A DNA stretch of 35,449 nt from Prevotella sp. (GTDB lineage: Bacteria; Bacteroidota; Bacteroidia; Bacteroidales; Bacteroidaceae), in assembly GCA_016285075.1 (NCBI GenBank), contig JAEEQB010000050.1:1-35449 (forward strand), in the 5' to 3' direction. Positions 25,070 to 33,672 of the stretch are shown one piece after another. The notes below the pieces were generated by a model. The model did no database searches, was not told the origin of the DNA, and saw nothing but the letters and a program-made list of their open reading frames with translations. Within the stretch, counting starts at the first letter, position 1; each line of letters begins with the position of its first letter. The position numbers were made by a program, and so were the translations under genes.

Positions 25070-26973
25070 AATACGGATTAATCAAAGTGGCTGCCGCCGT
25101 TCCCGCCGTGAAAGTGGCTGACATTGACTACAATGTAAGGGAGATTGAGAGCATGATTGCCCAAGCCGAAGGACAGGGCGTAGAGATTATTGTCTTTCCG
25201 GAACTGTCAGTGACAGGCTATTCCTGCCAAGACCTTTTCCGTGAACAGCTGCTCATCGACAAGGCAGAGGAAGGGCTTATGCAACTGCTTGACTTCACAC
25301 GTAAACTTGACATCATCTGTATTGTCGGCCTGCCTATCCAAGTGGGTGCCTTGCTCTACAATTGTGCTGCCGTTATCCAAGGTGGCTCATTATTAGGCAT
25401 CATCCCCAAGACCTACCTGCCCAATTATAACGAATTCTACGAGAAGCGTTGGTTCGCCTCTTCCCAAGACCTTACACCACGCGAGATCTATGTTGCTGGC
25501 AGCCCCATCACCGTTTCACCAGAATCTACTGTCTTCATCACCTGTGACGGTGCTCATTTTGGCATTGAAATCTGCGAGGACGTGTGGGCACCCGTCCCTC
25601 CCAGTAATCATCTGTCTTTAGCCGGAGCCGATATCATCTTCAACCTTTCCGCAAGCAACGAACTCATCGGAAAGCACCAGTACCTGCGCTCACTGCTCAG
25701 CCAACAGAGTGCTCGCACCATGAGTGGCTACGTCTATGCTAGCTGTGGATTCGGTGAGTCATCACAAGACGTGGTCTATGGCGGAAATGCCATCATCTTT
25801 GAGAATGGACACCTGCTCACCGAAGGCAATCGTTTCTCGTTCCAGCCACAGATCAAGATCATGCAAATTGACATAGATCGCCTGCGTACCGAACGCCGCT
25901 GCAATTCCACCTTTATCAACGCCCAACGCGGTGCCACAGCCCGATTTGTTGACTGCAAGCTAGCTCAGCCCAAGCCTTTCGAATTGGTGCGTTCCATCAA
26001 CCCCCATCCTTTCATTCCGCAGGATGAAAAGATGCACGAGTCGTGCGAAGAGATCCTAAATATCCAGGTCGCCGGACTTGCCAAGCGTCTTTACCACATA
26101 GGCTGCGAGAAAGCCGTCATCGGTATCAGCGGTGGTTTAGATTCTACACTGGCCCTGCTCGTTACCGTCAAGGCCTTCGACAAACTGGGGCTTGACCGCC
26201 ATGGCATCATCGGTATCACCATGCCTGGATTCGGCACTACCGACCGTACCCATCAGAATGCAGTCAAGCTCATGCAGGAACTTGGCATCACAATCAGCGA
26301 AATCAGTATAGCCAAAGCTGTCACCCAGCATTTTGAGGACATAGGACACGACCCCAACCGTCACGATGTCACCTACGAAAACTCTCAGGCACGCGAACGC
26401 ACCCAGATTCTCATGGACGTGGCCAACAAGGAGAATGCCATCGTTGTAGGCACAGGCGATCTTTCCGAACTGGCTTTGGGATGGGCCACATATAATGGCG
26501 ACCACATGTCCATGTACGGAGTCAACGCAGGCGTTCCAAAGACTCTCATCCGTTATCTTGTGAAATACGTTGCAGGAGAGTTTGCCACAGACGTGTTGCT
26601 CGACATTGTTGACACACCCATTTCTCCGGAGTTGATACCAGCCGATGAGCAAGGCAATATCAAGCAGAAGACTGAAGACCTTGTAGGTCCCTACGAACTC
26701 CACGACTTCTTCATCTATTATTTCCTGCGCTTTGGTTTCTCACCCAAGAAGATTTTGATGCTGGCATGCCACGCTTTCTGTGGAAAATACGATGAAGCCG
26801 TCATCCGCAAGTGGCTCCATACCTTCTGCCGACGTTTCTTTTCTCAGCAGTTCAAGCGTTCCTGCCTCCCAGATGGTCCCAAGGTTGGTTCCGTCAGTCT
26901 CTCGCCGCGCGGCGACTGGCGCATGCCCTCCGATGCATCCTCAGATCTTTGGTTGAAAGAACTACAGTCGTAA
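25066..26973 (+). CDS. nadE: glutamine-dependent NAD+ synthetase
   Basis: Makes NAD+ from nicotinic acid adenine dinucleotide, using ammonia released from glutamine. The N-terminal CN-hydrolase (nitrilase) domain supplies the triad Glu46 (FPELSVTGY), Lys115 (IIPKTYLPNY) and Cys170 (GIEICEDVW). The C-terminal synthetase domain has the PP-loop SGGLDST at 355-361 and VVGTGDLSELALGWATYNGDHMSMYGVN. At 635 residues it is the normal two-domain form. The start overlaps the upstream DUF2027 gene by 4 bp. The 3' end faces an SDR gene across a non-coding gap with a tandem array. Confidence 0.97.
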   Translation: MKYGLIKVAAAVPAVKVADIDYNVREIESMIAQAEGQGVEIIVFPELSVTGYSCQDLFREQLLIDKAEEGLMQLLDFTRKLDIICIVGLPIQVGALLYNCAAVIQGGSLLGIIPKTYLPNYNEFYEKRWFASSQDLTPREIYVAGSPITVSPESTVFITCDGAHFGIEICEDVWAPVPPSNHLSLAGADIIFNLSASNELIGKHQYLRSLLSQQSARTMSGYVYASCGFGESSQDVVYGGNAIIFENGHLLTEGNRFSFQPQIKIMQIDIDRLRTERRCNSTFINAQRGATARFVDCKLAQPKPFELVRSINPHPFIPQDEKMHESCEEILNIQVAGLAKRLYHIGCEKAVIGISGGLDSTLALLVTVKAFDKLGLDRHGIIGITMPGFGTTDRTHQNAVKLMQELGITISEISIAKAVTQHFEDIGHDPNRHDVTYENSQARERTQILMDVANKENAIVVGTGDLSELALGWATYNGDHMSMYGVNAGVPKTLIRYLVKYVAGEFATDVLLDIVDTPISPELIPADEQGNIKQKTEDLVGPYELHDFFIYYFLRFGFSPKKILMLACHAFCGKYDEAVIRKWLHTFCRRFFSQQFKRSCLPDGPKVGSVSLSPRGDWRMPSDASSDLWLKELQS

Positions 26974-27015
26974 CCCATAGTGCTTTGGAAAAATCCTTTC
27001 TTTGGAGTTCATCTT

Positions 27016-27147
27016 AATATGATACTATCGACTTGATAGTATGATACCAAAGACTCGATAGTATGATACTAAAGGTACGATGGTATCATACTAAAGATAC
27101 GATAGTATGATACTATAGGCTGCTTGGTATGAAACTAAAGAGGTGGC
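27016..27147. repeat. tandem array B, six units with an exact 22-bp period
   Basis: Units begin at 27016, 27038, 27060, 27082, 27104 and 27126. The consensus is AGTATGATACTAAAG, three variable bases, then CGAT. Each unit contains an odd palindrome AGTAT-N-ATACT; unit four has C instead of G at its centre, so the palindrome is kept. The first and last units are the most diverged. The array fills most of the 247-bp space between the converging nadE and SDR genes. I see no gene in the rest of that space (26974-27015 and 27148-27220). Confidence 0.93.
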
Positions 27148-27220
27148 AATGTTTGTAACTGGAGGAGGCAATAAAGCAGCTGCTCCGAATCAGAAAGGAT
27201 TGCGTACTTCTAATATGGCG

Positions 27221-27919
27221 TCAAAGTTTCAGCTTACGCCAAAGCCAACGTGGGATGCGACGCCACAAGGCAGTGATGATACGCCAACGATAATCGATAA
27301 CCTGTATGTGGCAACGACGTTCCAAAGCGCCCATAATTGAACGGGCTACAACTTCCTTGTCCATCAGCAGCGGGTATTTGTGGCTGCCACTGAGCAGGTC
27401 GGTATCAACGAAGCCGGGACGAATGTCAGTGAAACGGATGGGGAGGTTCCTGCTGTTGGACAGTTGCTCAAGAGCTTGTATATAAGTATTCTGAAGGGCT
27501 TTGGTTGCAGAATAGGAGGGAGCAGGTCCAAGTCCCTTGGTACCGGCAATCGAGGAGATGACCGCAATGTGACCTCCGCCATGACTAGCCATGTAATGCC
27601 AGGCTGCTCCAACCATCCGTACGAACCCCATACCATTAGTGTTGACAGTCTGCAGTTCAATGTCCTCATGGAGTTCACGGTTCTGGCGTCCCACCCCCGA
27701 GGCATGGAAATAGAGATCCATACCACCCAAACGTTCTATCAGGGCAGAGAGCTGCTGGGGCGCTGCATCGGCTGTAATGTCTATTTGTGCAGCCACTTCA
27801 AAATCAGACAGGCGGTCAATGCGGCGGGCTGCCACCCCCACTGTCCATCCGCGCTGTCGGAGCATGATGGCCACCTCACGACCTATGCCTGAGGAGGCTC
27901 CCATAATAATAGCTTTCAT
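27221..27919 (-). CDS. SDR family NAD(P)-dependent oxidoreductase
   Basis: Classical short-chain dehydrogenase of 232 residues; substrate unknown. The ATG at 27919 (MKAIIMGASSGIGREVA) places the cofactor motif GxxxGxG at 7-13, as expected; a longer frame upstream lies inside tilS. Catalytic residues are a Ser at 122 or 123 in VISSIAG, Tyr136 and Lys140 in PSYSATKA. The HASG segment (about 72-75) stands in for the usual NNAG motif, a variant seen in other SDRs. The start codon overlaps the tilS stop (ATGA), so it is the last gene of the exonuclease-rlmI-tilS run. Confidence 0.9.
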   Translation of the reverse strand: MKAIIMGASSGIGREVAIMLRQRGWTVGVAARRIDRLSDFEVAAQIDITADAAPQQLSALIERLGGMDLYFHASGVGRQNRELHEDIELQTVNTNGMGFVRMVGAAWHYMASHGGGHIAVISSIAGTKGLGPAPSYSATKALQNTYIQALEQLSNSRNLPIRFTDIRPGFVDTDLLSGSHKYPLLMDKEVVARSIMGALERRCHIQVIDYRWRIITALWRRIPRWLWRKLKL

Positions 27920-29259
27920 AGTTCTGTAATGGAAGATAAATGAGGTATGGTTATTTGCAGGACAAGTGTCTGGACGGTCTCTGGTGTAACGCTGAAGGGC
28001 TGGGCAGTGCGATGGCCAACAAGCCACAATATACGCTCTGTAGAATCAGTAACCACAAGCTGGCGACGCTTGTCGAAAAAACTGTATTTCTTATCTGTAA
28101 GATAGTCACTAATAAGACGACTGCCCGACATACCAAAGGGTTGAAAACGGTCGCCGGGCCGAACGGGACGGATCGTAAGAGGGAATTCCACCTTATTGGA
28201 ATCAACACTTGCGCGCATGCGTTCCTTAATTATTAAAGAACCGTCTTGAAGTGTCAGGTTCAGCATGGCATTATCAGCATAACGATAGCATCCCGGCTCA
28301 GGAATCCTCATGGGTTTCATCTGGGCAGTTATTGGCTCAACAAGAAGAGCATCCCTGTCAATCAACACTTCATGTGTAAGAGATGTAAAAAGCTTACCCG
28401 GTTGCCCGTCAAGTGCTTTGGCCATCTGTCGGGTCTGGGCTGGTGTGAATCCCATAGGCGAAAGCCATTCGTGAAGGAAACTTTCTGCTGAAGGTAGCGA
28501 TTTCAGCGACTCCAACCGGACTGCATTTCCGGAAACCAGTCGTTCACGCCACTGCTGCATCGTCTGGTCATATACCTTCTCAGCTTCACTAATATGCCGG
28601 GCAGTGGCCAGAAGGTTTGCACGTGCAGCAGGGTTGACAGTCTCCATCAGAGGTAATAACTGAAGCCGTATCTTGTTACGTAGCACATCGGGGACGAGGT
28701 TCGTAGAGTCTGTCACATAAGTCTGTTTACAGTCTGCCAGATAATCCATAATCTCGGCACGGCTGACAGCGAGAAGAGGTCGTACGACAAGACCGTTGCG
28801 GGGACGTATGCCAGTCAGTCCATGAATGCCTGTGCCCCTAAGTAGGTTCATGAGCAGGGTCTCAACAGCATCGTCTTGATGGTGTGCCACACAGATAGCT
28901 GTTGCTCCAAGGTCTTCAATCAGTTGATGAAAATAACGGTAACGAAGCTGACGTGCCGCCATTTCAATACTTACTTGATGAATCTCTGCGTAAGTCTTTG
29001 TATCAAAATGGATTAAATGGAATCCCACTTTCAATTCATTACAAAGCTCTCTTGCAAACTGCTCATCACGGTATGATTCCTTACCCCGAAGGTGGAAATT
29101 GCAGTGGGCAGCCTCCACTCTATAGCCTAACCGAAGCAGTACTCGCAGCAAGGCCACACTGTCTGCACCCCCACTGAGTGCCACCAGACAGAAGCTATCG
29201 GGCTGCAGCAGCTGTTCGTGCTCAACAAATTCATAGACTTTTCTCTCGAACGGTCTCAT
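27916..29259 (-). CDS. tilS: tRNA(Ile)-lysidine synthetase
   Basis: Converts cytidine 34 of the CAU-anticodon tRNA-Ile to lysidine, allowing AUA reading; essential in nearly all bacteria. The 447 residues show the PP-loop SGGADS (29-34), the conserved HCNFHLRGKESYRDEQFA and the catalytic-domain motif AHHQDDAVETLLMNLLRGTGIHGL. The C-terminal TilS domain (RPVRPGDRFQPFGMSGSRLISDYLTDKK) is present. The gene begins directly after the stop of the RlmI-like gene and overlaps the SDR start, placing it in the middle of an RNA-processing operon. Confidence 0.97.
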   Translation of the reverse strand: MRPFERKVYEFVEHEQLLQPDSFCLVALSGGADSVALLRVLLRLGYRVEAAHCNFHLRGKESYRDEQFARELCNELKVGFHLIHFDTKTYAEIHQVSIEMAARQLRYRYFHQLIEDLGATAICVAHHQDDAVETLLMNLLRGTGIHGLTGIRPRNGLVVRPLLAVSRAEIMDYLADCKQTYVTDSTNLVPDVLRNKIRLQLLPLMETVNPAARANLLATARHISEAEKVYDQTMQQWRERLVSGNAVRLESLKSLPSAESFLHEWLSPMGFTPAQTRQMAKALDGQPGKLFTSLTHEVLIDRDALLVEPITAQMKPMRIPEPGCYRYADNAMLNLTLQDGSLIIKERMRASVDSNKVEFPLTIRPVRPGDRFQPFGMSGSRLISDYLTDKKYSFFDKRRQLVVTDSTERILWLVGHRTAQPFSVTPETVQTLVLQITIPHLSSITEL

Positions 29260-30423
29260 CTACTCCACATATAGTACCAAGCCTTTCAGGTATTCACCCT
29301 CGGGATGGTAGATGTTGATGGGATGGTCGGCAGGCTGGTGAAGCTGATGGAGGATACGCACCTTGCGTCGCGCCAAGGCTGCCGCGGTAAATACAGCCTG
29401 ACGGAAATGGTCCTTTGAAACCACCTGTGAACAGCTGAATGTAAAGAGAATACCACCGGAAGGCAATTTCTGGAATGCCTTCAGGTTGAGCCTGATATAG
29501 CCCTTCAACGCATTGTGGAGCGCTCCACGATGCTTAGCAAAAGCAGGTGGGTCGAGAATGATCAGGTCATAAGGAGCGCCTTCGCGTTCCAGATATTTGA
29601 AGGCATCATCGCAGAAAGCCTGATGGCGGGACTCGTTTGGATAATTCAACTCTACATTACGATTAGTCAATTCGATGGCCTTGGCACTGGAATCTACAGA
29701 ATGTACCAACTCAGCACCACCGCGAAGAGCATATACCGAGAATCCACCTGTATAGCAGAACATGTTGAGTACTTTGCGTCCATGGGCATAACGTTCAAGA
29801 AGCGAACGGTTGTCACGCTGATCAACAAAAAAACCAGTCTTCTGCCCACGCAGCCAGTCAACATAGAACTTCAAACCGTTCTCAGTAGCAATATTGTCAT
29901 CGCTACCTCCGTAGAGGAACCCGTTTTCCGGATCCATGAACGACAAGGTGGTCTCACTTTTGTAATACACATGCCTGATGCGGTTGCCCATAACCTTCAC
30001 CAACTGACGGGCAATGTCGTGACGAGCCAGATGCATGCCAATACTATGGGCCTGCACGACAGCCGTCTGTCCATAGACGTCGATGATGAGTCCGGGCAGC
30101 AGGTCGCCCTCACCATGTACCAGTCTAAAAGTGTTGGTGTCAGCACCAAACCCTAAGGCCAACCTGGCGTTTAAGGCCGACTGCAGGCGGGAAGCCCAAA
30201 AAGCATCGTCAATGGCGGAATCGGTGAATGTCAGCACACGCACAGCTATTGAACCCATCTGGAAATGTCCTGTAGCCACGATGTCGCCTTCTGCCGTGAC
30301 AACATGTACAACGTCGCCCTCTTCCAGACTATCATCAACACGCTGTATGGCTCCGGAGAACACCCAGGGATGGAATCGGCGAAGACTCTCGTCCTTTCCT
30401 TTCTTCAGGTAGATTTGTTTCAT
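29260..30423 (-). CDS. class I SAM-dependent rRNA cytosine methyltransferase, RlmI-like
   Basis: Probable 23S rRNA m5C methyltransferase of 387 residues. An N-terminal PUA domain (MKQIYLKKGKDESLRRFHPWVFSGAI) is followed by a central region (DLLPGLIIDVYG) and a Rossmann-fold methyltransferase. The latter shows KTGFFVDQRDNR, the SAM motif VLNMFCYTGGFSVYAL, SVDSS for motif II and LDPPAFAKHRG for motif IV. A late FSCSQVV supplies the cysteine typical of m5C enzymes. It overlaps the exonuclease gene by 4 bp and abuts tilS. RlmI is the closest named relative, but the exact target base cannot be read from sequence. Confidence 0.92.
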   Translation of the reverse strand: MKQIYLKKGKDESLRRFHPWVFSGAIQRVDDSLEEGDVVHVVTAEGDIVATGHFQMGSIAVRVLTFTDSAIDDAFWASRLQSALNARLALGFGADTNTFRLVHGEGDLLPGLIIDVYGQTAVVQAHSIGMHLARHDIARQLVKVMGNRIRHVYYKSETTLSFMDPENGFLYGGSDDNIATENGLKFYVDWLRGQKTGFFVDQRDNRSLLERYAHGRKVLNMFCYTGGFSVYALRGGAELVHSVDSSAKAIELTNRNVELNYPNESRHQAFCDDAFKYLEREGAPYDLIILDPPAFAKHRGALHNALKGYIRLNLKAFQKLPSGGILFTFSCSQVVSKDHFRQAVFTAAALARRKVRILHQLHQPADHPINIYHPEGEYLKGLVLYVE

Positions 30424-31049
30424 AACTCTTTTTGATCCTCAACTTCTATCAATTCGTAGTCACCAGTCTGTTTCAGCCGCTCCAATTCACAATAAAGCTG
30501 TATGCAAGCCCACGCATCGGTAGCAGCATAGATTTTCTGCTTGTCGTTCAACACATCACGCTCCCAATTGCTCAGCTGGTCGGTCTTGCTGATGCGTTTA
30601 CCAAAGAGATTGGCGAAAAGCTTCTGCAGGCTCATGTCCTCTATACCGAATTCCTTGGCCTGCTGCTGAATGTCGACAAATGTACCCAGTTTGAAATCAC
30701 CCAAATGATGCAGGCTGTTTACATCGTCATGCCACGACAATCCCACTTTCAAAACATTCTTATCCTCTAACAGTTTCACTAAGCCCGGGGTAAGTCCTGT
30801 GTGGTTAAGTCTGAAGAGAAAACAGATATCGGGTGTAGCCACCTGCAGCAGCGATACCTTATACATCTTACCACGTTTGAATGAAGGACGCGTCTCGGTA
30901 TCAAATCCAAGAATAGGCTGCTGCAGCAGAAAATCTACTGCACGGTCAGCCTCAGTCTTCGACAGAACCACATAGATTCGCCCAGGAAAAGTGGCACGGG
31001 GAAGCGATGGAATAAGCTGCTTGTCGTACTTGTTATAGATGGTTTTCAT
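30420..31049 (-). CDS. 3'-5' exonuclease, DEDDy family (RNase D-like domain)
   Basis: Single-domain exonuclease of 209 residues. The DEDDy signature is complete: Asp and Glu in GFDTETRPSF, Asp in VGLSWHDDVNSL, and Tyr plus Asp in IYAATDAWACIQLY. It lacks the HRDC domains of full RNase D, so whether it trims RNA or DNA is open. It heads an operon with rlmI-like, tilS and SDR genes, and that context of RNA modification favours an RNA substrate. The promoter is part of a perfect inverted repeat shared with ftsK. Confidence 0.9.
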   Translation of the reverse strand: MKTIYNKYDKQLIPSLPRATFPGRIYVVLSKTEADRAVDFLLQQPILGFDTETRPSFKRGKMYKVSLLQVATPDICFLFRLNHTGLTPGLVKLLEDKNVLKVGLSWHDDVNSLHHLGDFKLGTFVDIQQQAKEFGIEDMSLQKLFANLFGKRISKTDQLSNWERDVLNDKQKIYAATDAWACIQLYCELERLKQTGDYELIEVEDQKEL

Positions 31050-31072
31050 CTTGAATTACCTCTTTTGGGGTA

Positions 31073-31104
31073 CAAAGGTACAAAATAATTCATAATTCAG
31101 CAAA
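31073..31104 (-). promoter_or_regulatory. promoter of the exonuclease-rlmI-tilS-SDR operon
   Basis: Minus strand TTTG at 31104-31101, a 20-bp spacer, and TACCTTTG at 31080-31073. The ATG at 31049 follows 23 nt later. The -7 element lies in the left arm of the inverted repeat and the -33 element lies in its core. Confidence 0.7.
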
Positions 31105-31144
31105 ATATTTATGAATAATGAATTACCGATTATGAATTATTTTG

Positions 31145-31152
31145 TACCTTTG
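31145..31152 (+). promoter_or_regulatory. -7 element of ftsK
   Basis: TACCTTTG on the plus strand, 36 bp before the ftsK ATG at 31189. No TTTG is found at the usual spacing, so this half looks weaker than its mirror image. Confidence 0.55.
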
Positions 31153-31188
31153 CAGCAGATTTGATGAAAAGTTTGAGAAATACCTGAT

Positions 31189-33672
31189 ATGGCAAGAAAT
31201 AAAAAAAAGAAAGCGAAAGTGCGCTCTGGAGAACGGCAATCCTTCTCCATTACAGAGGCTCTGGGAATGGGATCCATCCTGCACAACGAAAGGCTGAATT
31301 TCTTTTTCGGCCTGTTGCTGATGGGAGTGGCGATTTATCTGGCATTGTCGTTTGTGTCATTCTTCACCACAGGCGCCGCTGACCAAAGCCTGATAGAAAA
31401 GCTCAACGATGGCGAGTTGCTCAATGAGAAGCATATCTTTGCCAACTCTTGTGGTTCCTTTGGTGCCTACACAGCCCATTTCTTCGTAAAAAAATGCTTT
31501 GGACTGGCCTCATTCCTTATTCCGGCTTTCATGCTGCTGCTTGGGCTGAAACTCATGGGGGCCTACAGCAAAATCTGCTTGACCAAATGGTTCCTGTGCC
31601 TCATGATCCTCATGATATGGGCATCTGTTACAATGGCGAAATTCCTGACGCCTTTCTTTATCGACTCCCACTTCAACCCTGGAGGCGACCATGGGCTATA
31701 TATCTGCCAAGTCATTGAAAACGTCCTCGGGGCACCTGGCCTTACCGCCATACTGGCACTGACGGCGATCGCATTTCTCACCTATCTCAGCGCTGAAACC
31801 ATCTATGTCATTCGTAAGATACTGAATCCAAGTAAGATATTTGATCGGGTGAAGTTCAAGGTGACCAATAATGACCCCACTGAACCACTTGAAAGCTATG
31901 AGAACCAGATAGTGGAAGACCCTTACACCTTTGACAATCCCCAGACGCAGACCGTAGAATTCCCTGAAGAAGGTCAGCCTATTGCCGACGACGGTTACAG
32001 CAGGTATACAGCGGACATCATCAGCAAACCTGGCAAAGACAGCAAAAAGGCTGATGAAATGGATAATTTCGAGGTAGAAATGGCCCAGGGCGATGAGACT
32101 GCAGAAGGCAAGGGTGCACTGGTACAAGTGGGCGACAAGGAACTGGAGCCCTATGACCCCAAGCGTGAGCTTGAGAACTATCACTACCCCACCCTCGACC
32201 TGCTGAAGAAATATGAAGATGACGGTAAGCCCTACATAGACATGGAGGAGCAGACTGCCAATAAAAACCGTATCGTAGAGGTACTTCGTAACTTCGGCAT
32301 CGAGATCAGTAGCATCAAAGCCACCGTAGGCCCCACCATCACCCTCTATGAGATAACTCCCGCCCAAGGCGTGCGCATTTCCAAGATACGTAACCTTGAA
32401 GATGATATCGCTTTGAGCCTCAAGGCGCTCGGCATTCGTATCATTGCCCCAATACCCGGAAAGGGTACCATCGGTATTGAAGTGCCTAACGCTAAGGCTA
32501 GCATCGTCTCGATGGAGTCTATTCTGAACTCAAAGAAGTTCCAGGAGACAAAAATGGAGCTGCCCTGTGCTATGGGTAAGACCATCACCAATGAAGTGTT
32601 TATGTTCGACCTTACCAAGGCACCTCATCTGCTTGTGGCTGGTGCTACGGGACAGGGAAAATCCGTCGGACTGAATGCCATCCTTACCTCTTTATTATAT
32701 AAGAAGCATCCAGCAGAACTAAAAATTGTGCTTGTAGACCCCAAGATGGTGGAATTCTCCATCTATAAGAACATCGACAAGCACTTTCTGGCCGCCCTGC
32801 CCGAAGAAGCCGAGTCGCCCATTATCACCGACACATCCAAGGTGGTACGTACACTCAATTCGCTCTGTGTAGAGATGGATACCCGCTATGAACTGCTGAT
32901 GGCTGCCGGAGAGCGCAACATCAAGGACTACAACAAGAAATTCATTGAGCGCAAACTCAACCCGGAAAAAGGACATAAGTACATGCCTTACATTGTGGTT
33001 GTTATTGACGAGTACGGTGACCTCATCATGACTGCCGGAAAGGAAATCGAGCTGCCTATTGCACGCATTGCTCAGAAGGCACGCGCCGTTGGCATCCACA
33101 TGATCATTGCCACCCAGCGCCCCACGGCAAATATCATAACCGGTACCATTAAGGCAAACTTCCCTGCCCGTATAGCCTTCAAGGTGTCACAGGGCATTGA
33201 CTCAAAGACTATTCTCGACCGCATGGGCGCCAATCAGCTCATCGGACGTGGTGACATGCTGTATCTTCAAGGCAATGATCCTATTCGTGTACAGTGCGCC
33301 TTCGTAGATACTCCCGAGGTAGTCGACATCAACAATTTCATATCCGCGCAACAAGGTTACTCGGAACCCTTCGAACTGCCAGAGCCCAAGATAGACGATG
33401 CAGACGGAGGTGGCAACAGCAGCGACGTAGACCTGTCACACCTTGACCCAATGTTCGAGGACGCAGCCCGGCTCATTGTCATGTCACAGTCGGGTAGCAC
33501 CAGCCTTATCCAGCGTAAATACTCCATCGGCTATAACCGAGCAGGCCGACTCATGGACCAGCTGGAAAAAGCAGGTGTCGTAGGTGCAGCCCACGGCTCC
33601 AAACCACGTGAAGTGCTCATTCAAGACGAGGTAAGCCTCGACAGCCTTTTAAATTCACTTAGACAAAGATGA
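31189..33672 (+). CDS. ftsK: DNA translocase FtsK
   Basis: Septum-anchored motor that pumps chromosome ends apart and activates XerCD at dif. The protein has 827 residues: a basic N-terminus (MARNKKKKAKVRSGERQ), about four transmembrane helices within roughly 35-215, an acidic Gln/Pro-poor linker (about 235-335), then the alpha/beta motor. Walker A is GATGQGKSV at 485-493 and Walker B VVVIDEYGD with Asp607-Glu608. The C-terminal gamma winged helix (SLIQRKYSIGYNRAGRLMDQLEKAGVVG) for KOPS recognition is intact. Compared with E. coli FtsK the linker is short, as is common in Bacteroidota. The stop overlaps the start of the LolA-like gene. Confidence 0.97.
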   Translation: MARNKKKKAKVRSGERQSFSITEALGMGSILHNERLNFFFGLLLMGVAIYLALSFVSFFTTGAADQSLIEKLNDGELLNEKHIFANSCGSFGAYTAHFFVKKCFGLASFLIPAFMLLLGLKLMGAYSKICLTKWFLCLMILMIWASVTMAKFLTPFFIDSHFNPGGDHGLYICQVIENVLGAPGLTAILALTAIAFLTYLSAETIYVIRKILNPSKIFDRVKFKVTNNDPTEPLESYENQIVEDPYTFDNPQTQTVEFPEEGQPIADDGYSRYTADIISKPGKDSKKADEMDNFEVEMAQGDETAEGKGALVQVGDKELEPYDPKRELENYHYPTLDLLKKYEDDGKPYIDMEEQTANKNRIVEVLRNFGIEISSIKATVGPTITLYEITPAQGVRISKIRNLEDDIALSLKALGIRIIAPIPGKGTIGIEVPNAKASIVSMESILNSKKFQETKMELPCAMGKTITNEVFMFDLTKAPHLLVAGATGQGKSVGLNAILTSLLYKKHPAELKIVLVDPKMVEFSIYKNIDKHFLAALPEEAESPIITDTSKVVRTLNSLCVEMDTRYELLMAAGERNIKDYNKKFIERKLNPEKGHKYMPYIVVVIDEYGDLIMTAGKEIELPIARIAQKARAVGIHMIIATQRPTANIITGTIKANFPARIAFKVSQGIDSKTILDRMGANQLIGRGDMLYLQGNDPIRVQCAFVDTPEVVDINNFISAQQGYSEPFELPEPKIDDADGGGNSSDVDLSHLDPMFEDAARLIVMSQSGSTSLIQRKYSIGYNRAGRLMDQLEKAGVVGAAHGSKPREVLIQDEVSLDSLLNSLRQR

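Larger units (their letters stand above)
31073..31152. repeat. perfect 24-bp inverted repeat forming a mirrored divergent promoter
   Basis: Arm 31073-31096 is the exact reverse complement of 31129-31152 (24 of 24), around a 32-bp AT-rich core. Each arm starts with the -7 element (CAAAGGTA or TACCTTTG) and continues with ACAAAATAATTCATAAT-type sequence. The -33 TTTG in the core faces only the minus-strand gene. Confidence 0.9.

Noticed and set aside
26137..26703. 188-codon minus-strand frame inside nadE
   Set aside because: It is antisense to the conserved synthetase domain, with no independent features.
27016..27147. CRISPR array reading of the 22-bp repeats
   Set aside because: The units are contiguous with no unique spacers, are shorter than typical CRISPR repeats, and there are no cas genes in the window.
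29515..30156. 213-codon plus-strand frame opposite the RlmI-like gene
   Set aside because: It is antisense to a well-supported methyltransferase with intact SAM motifs.
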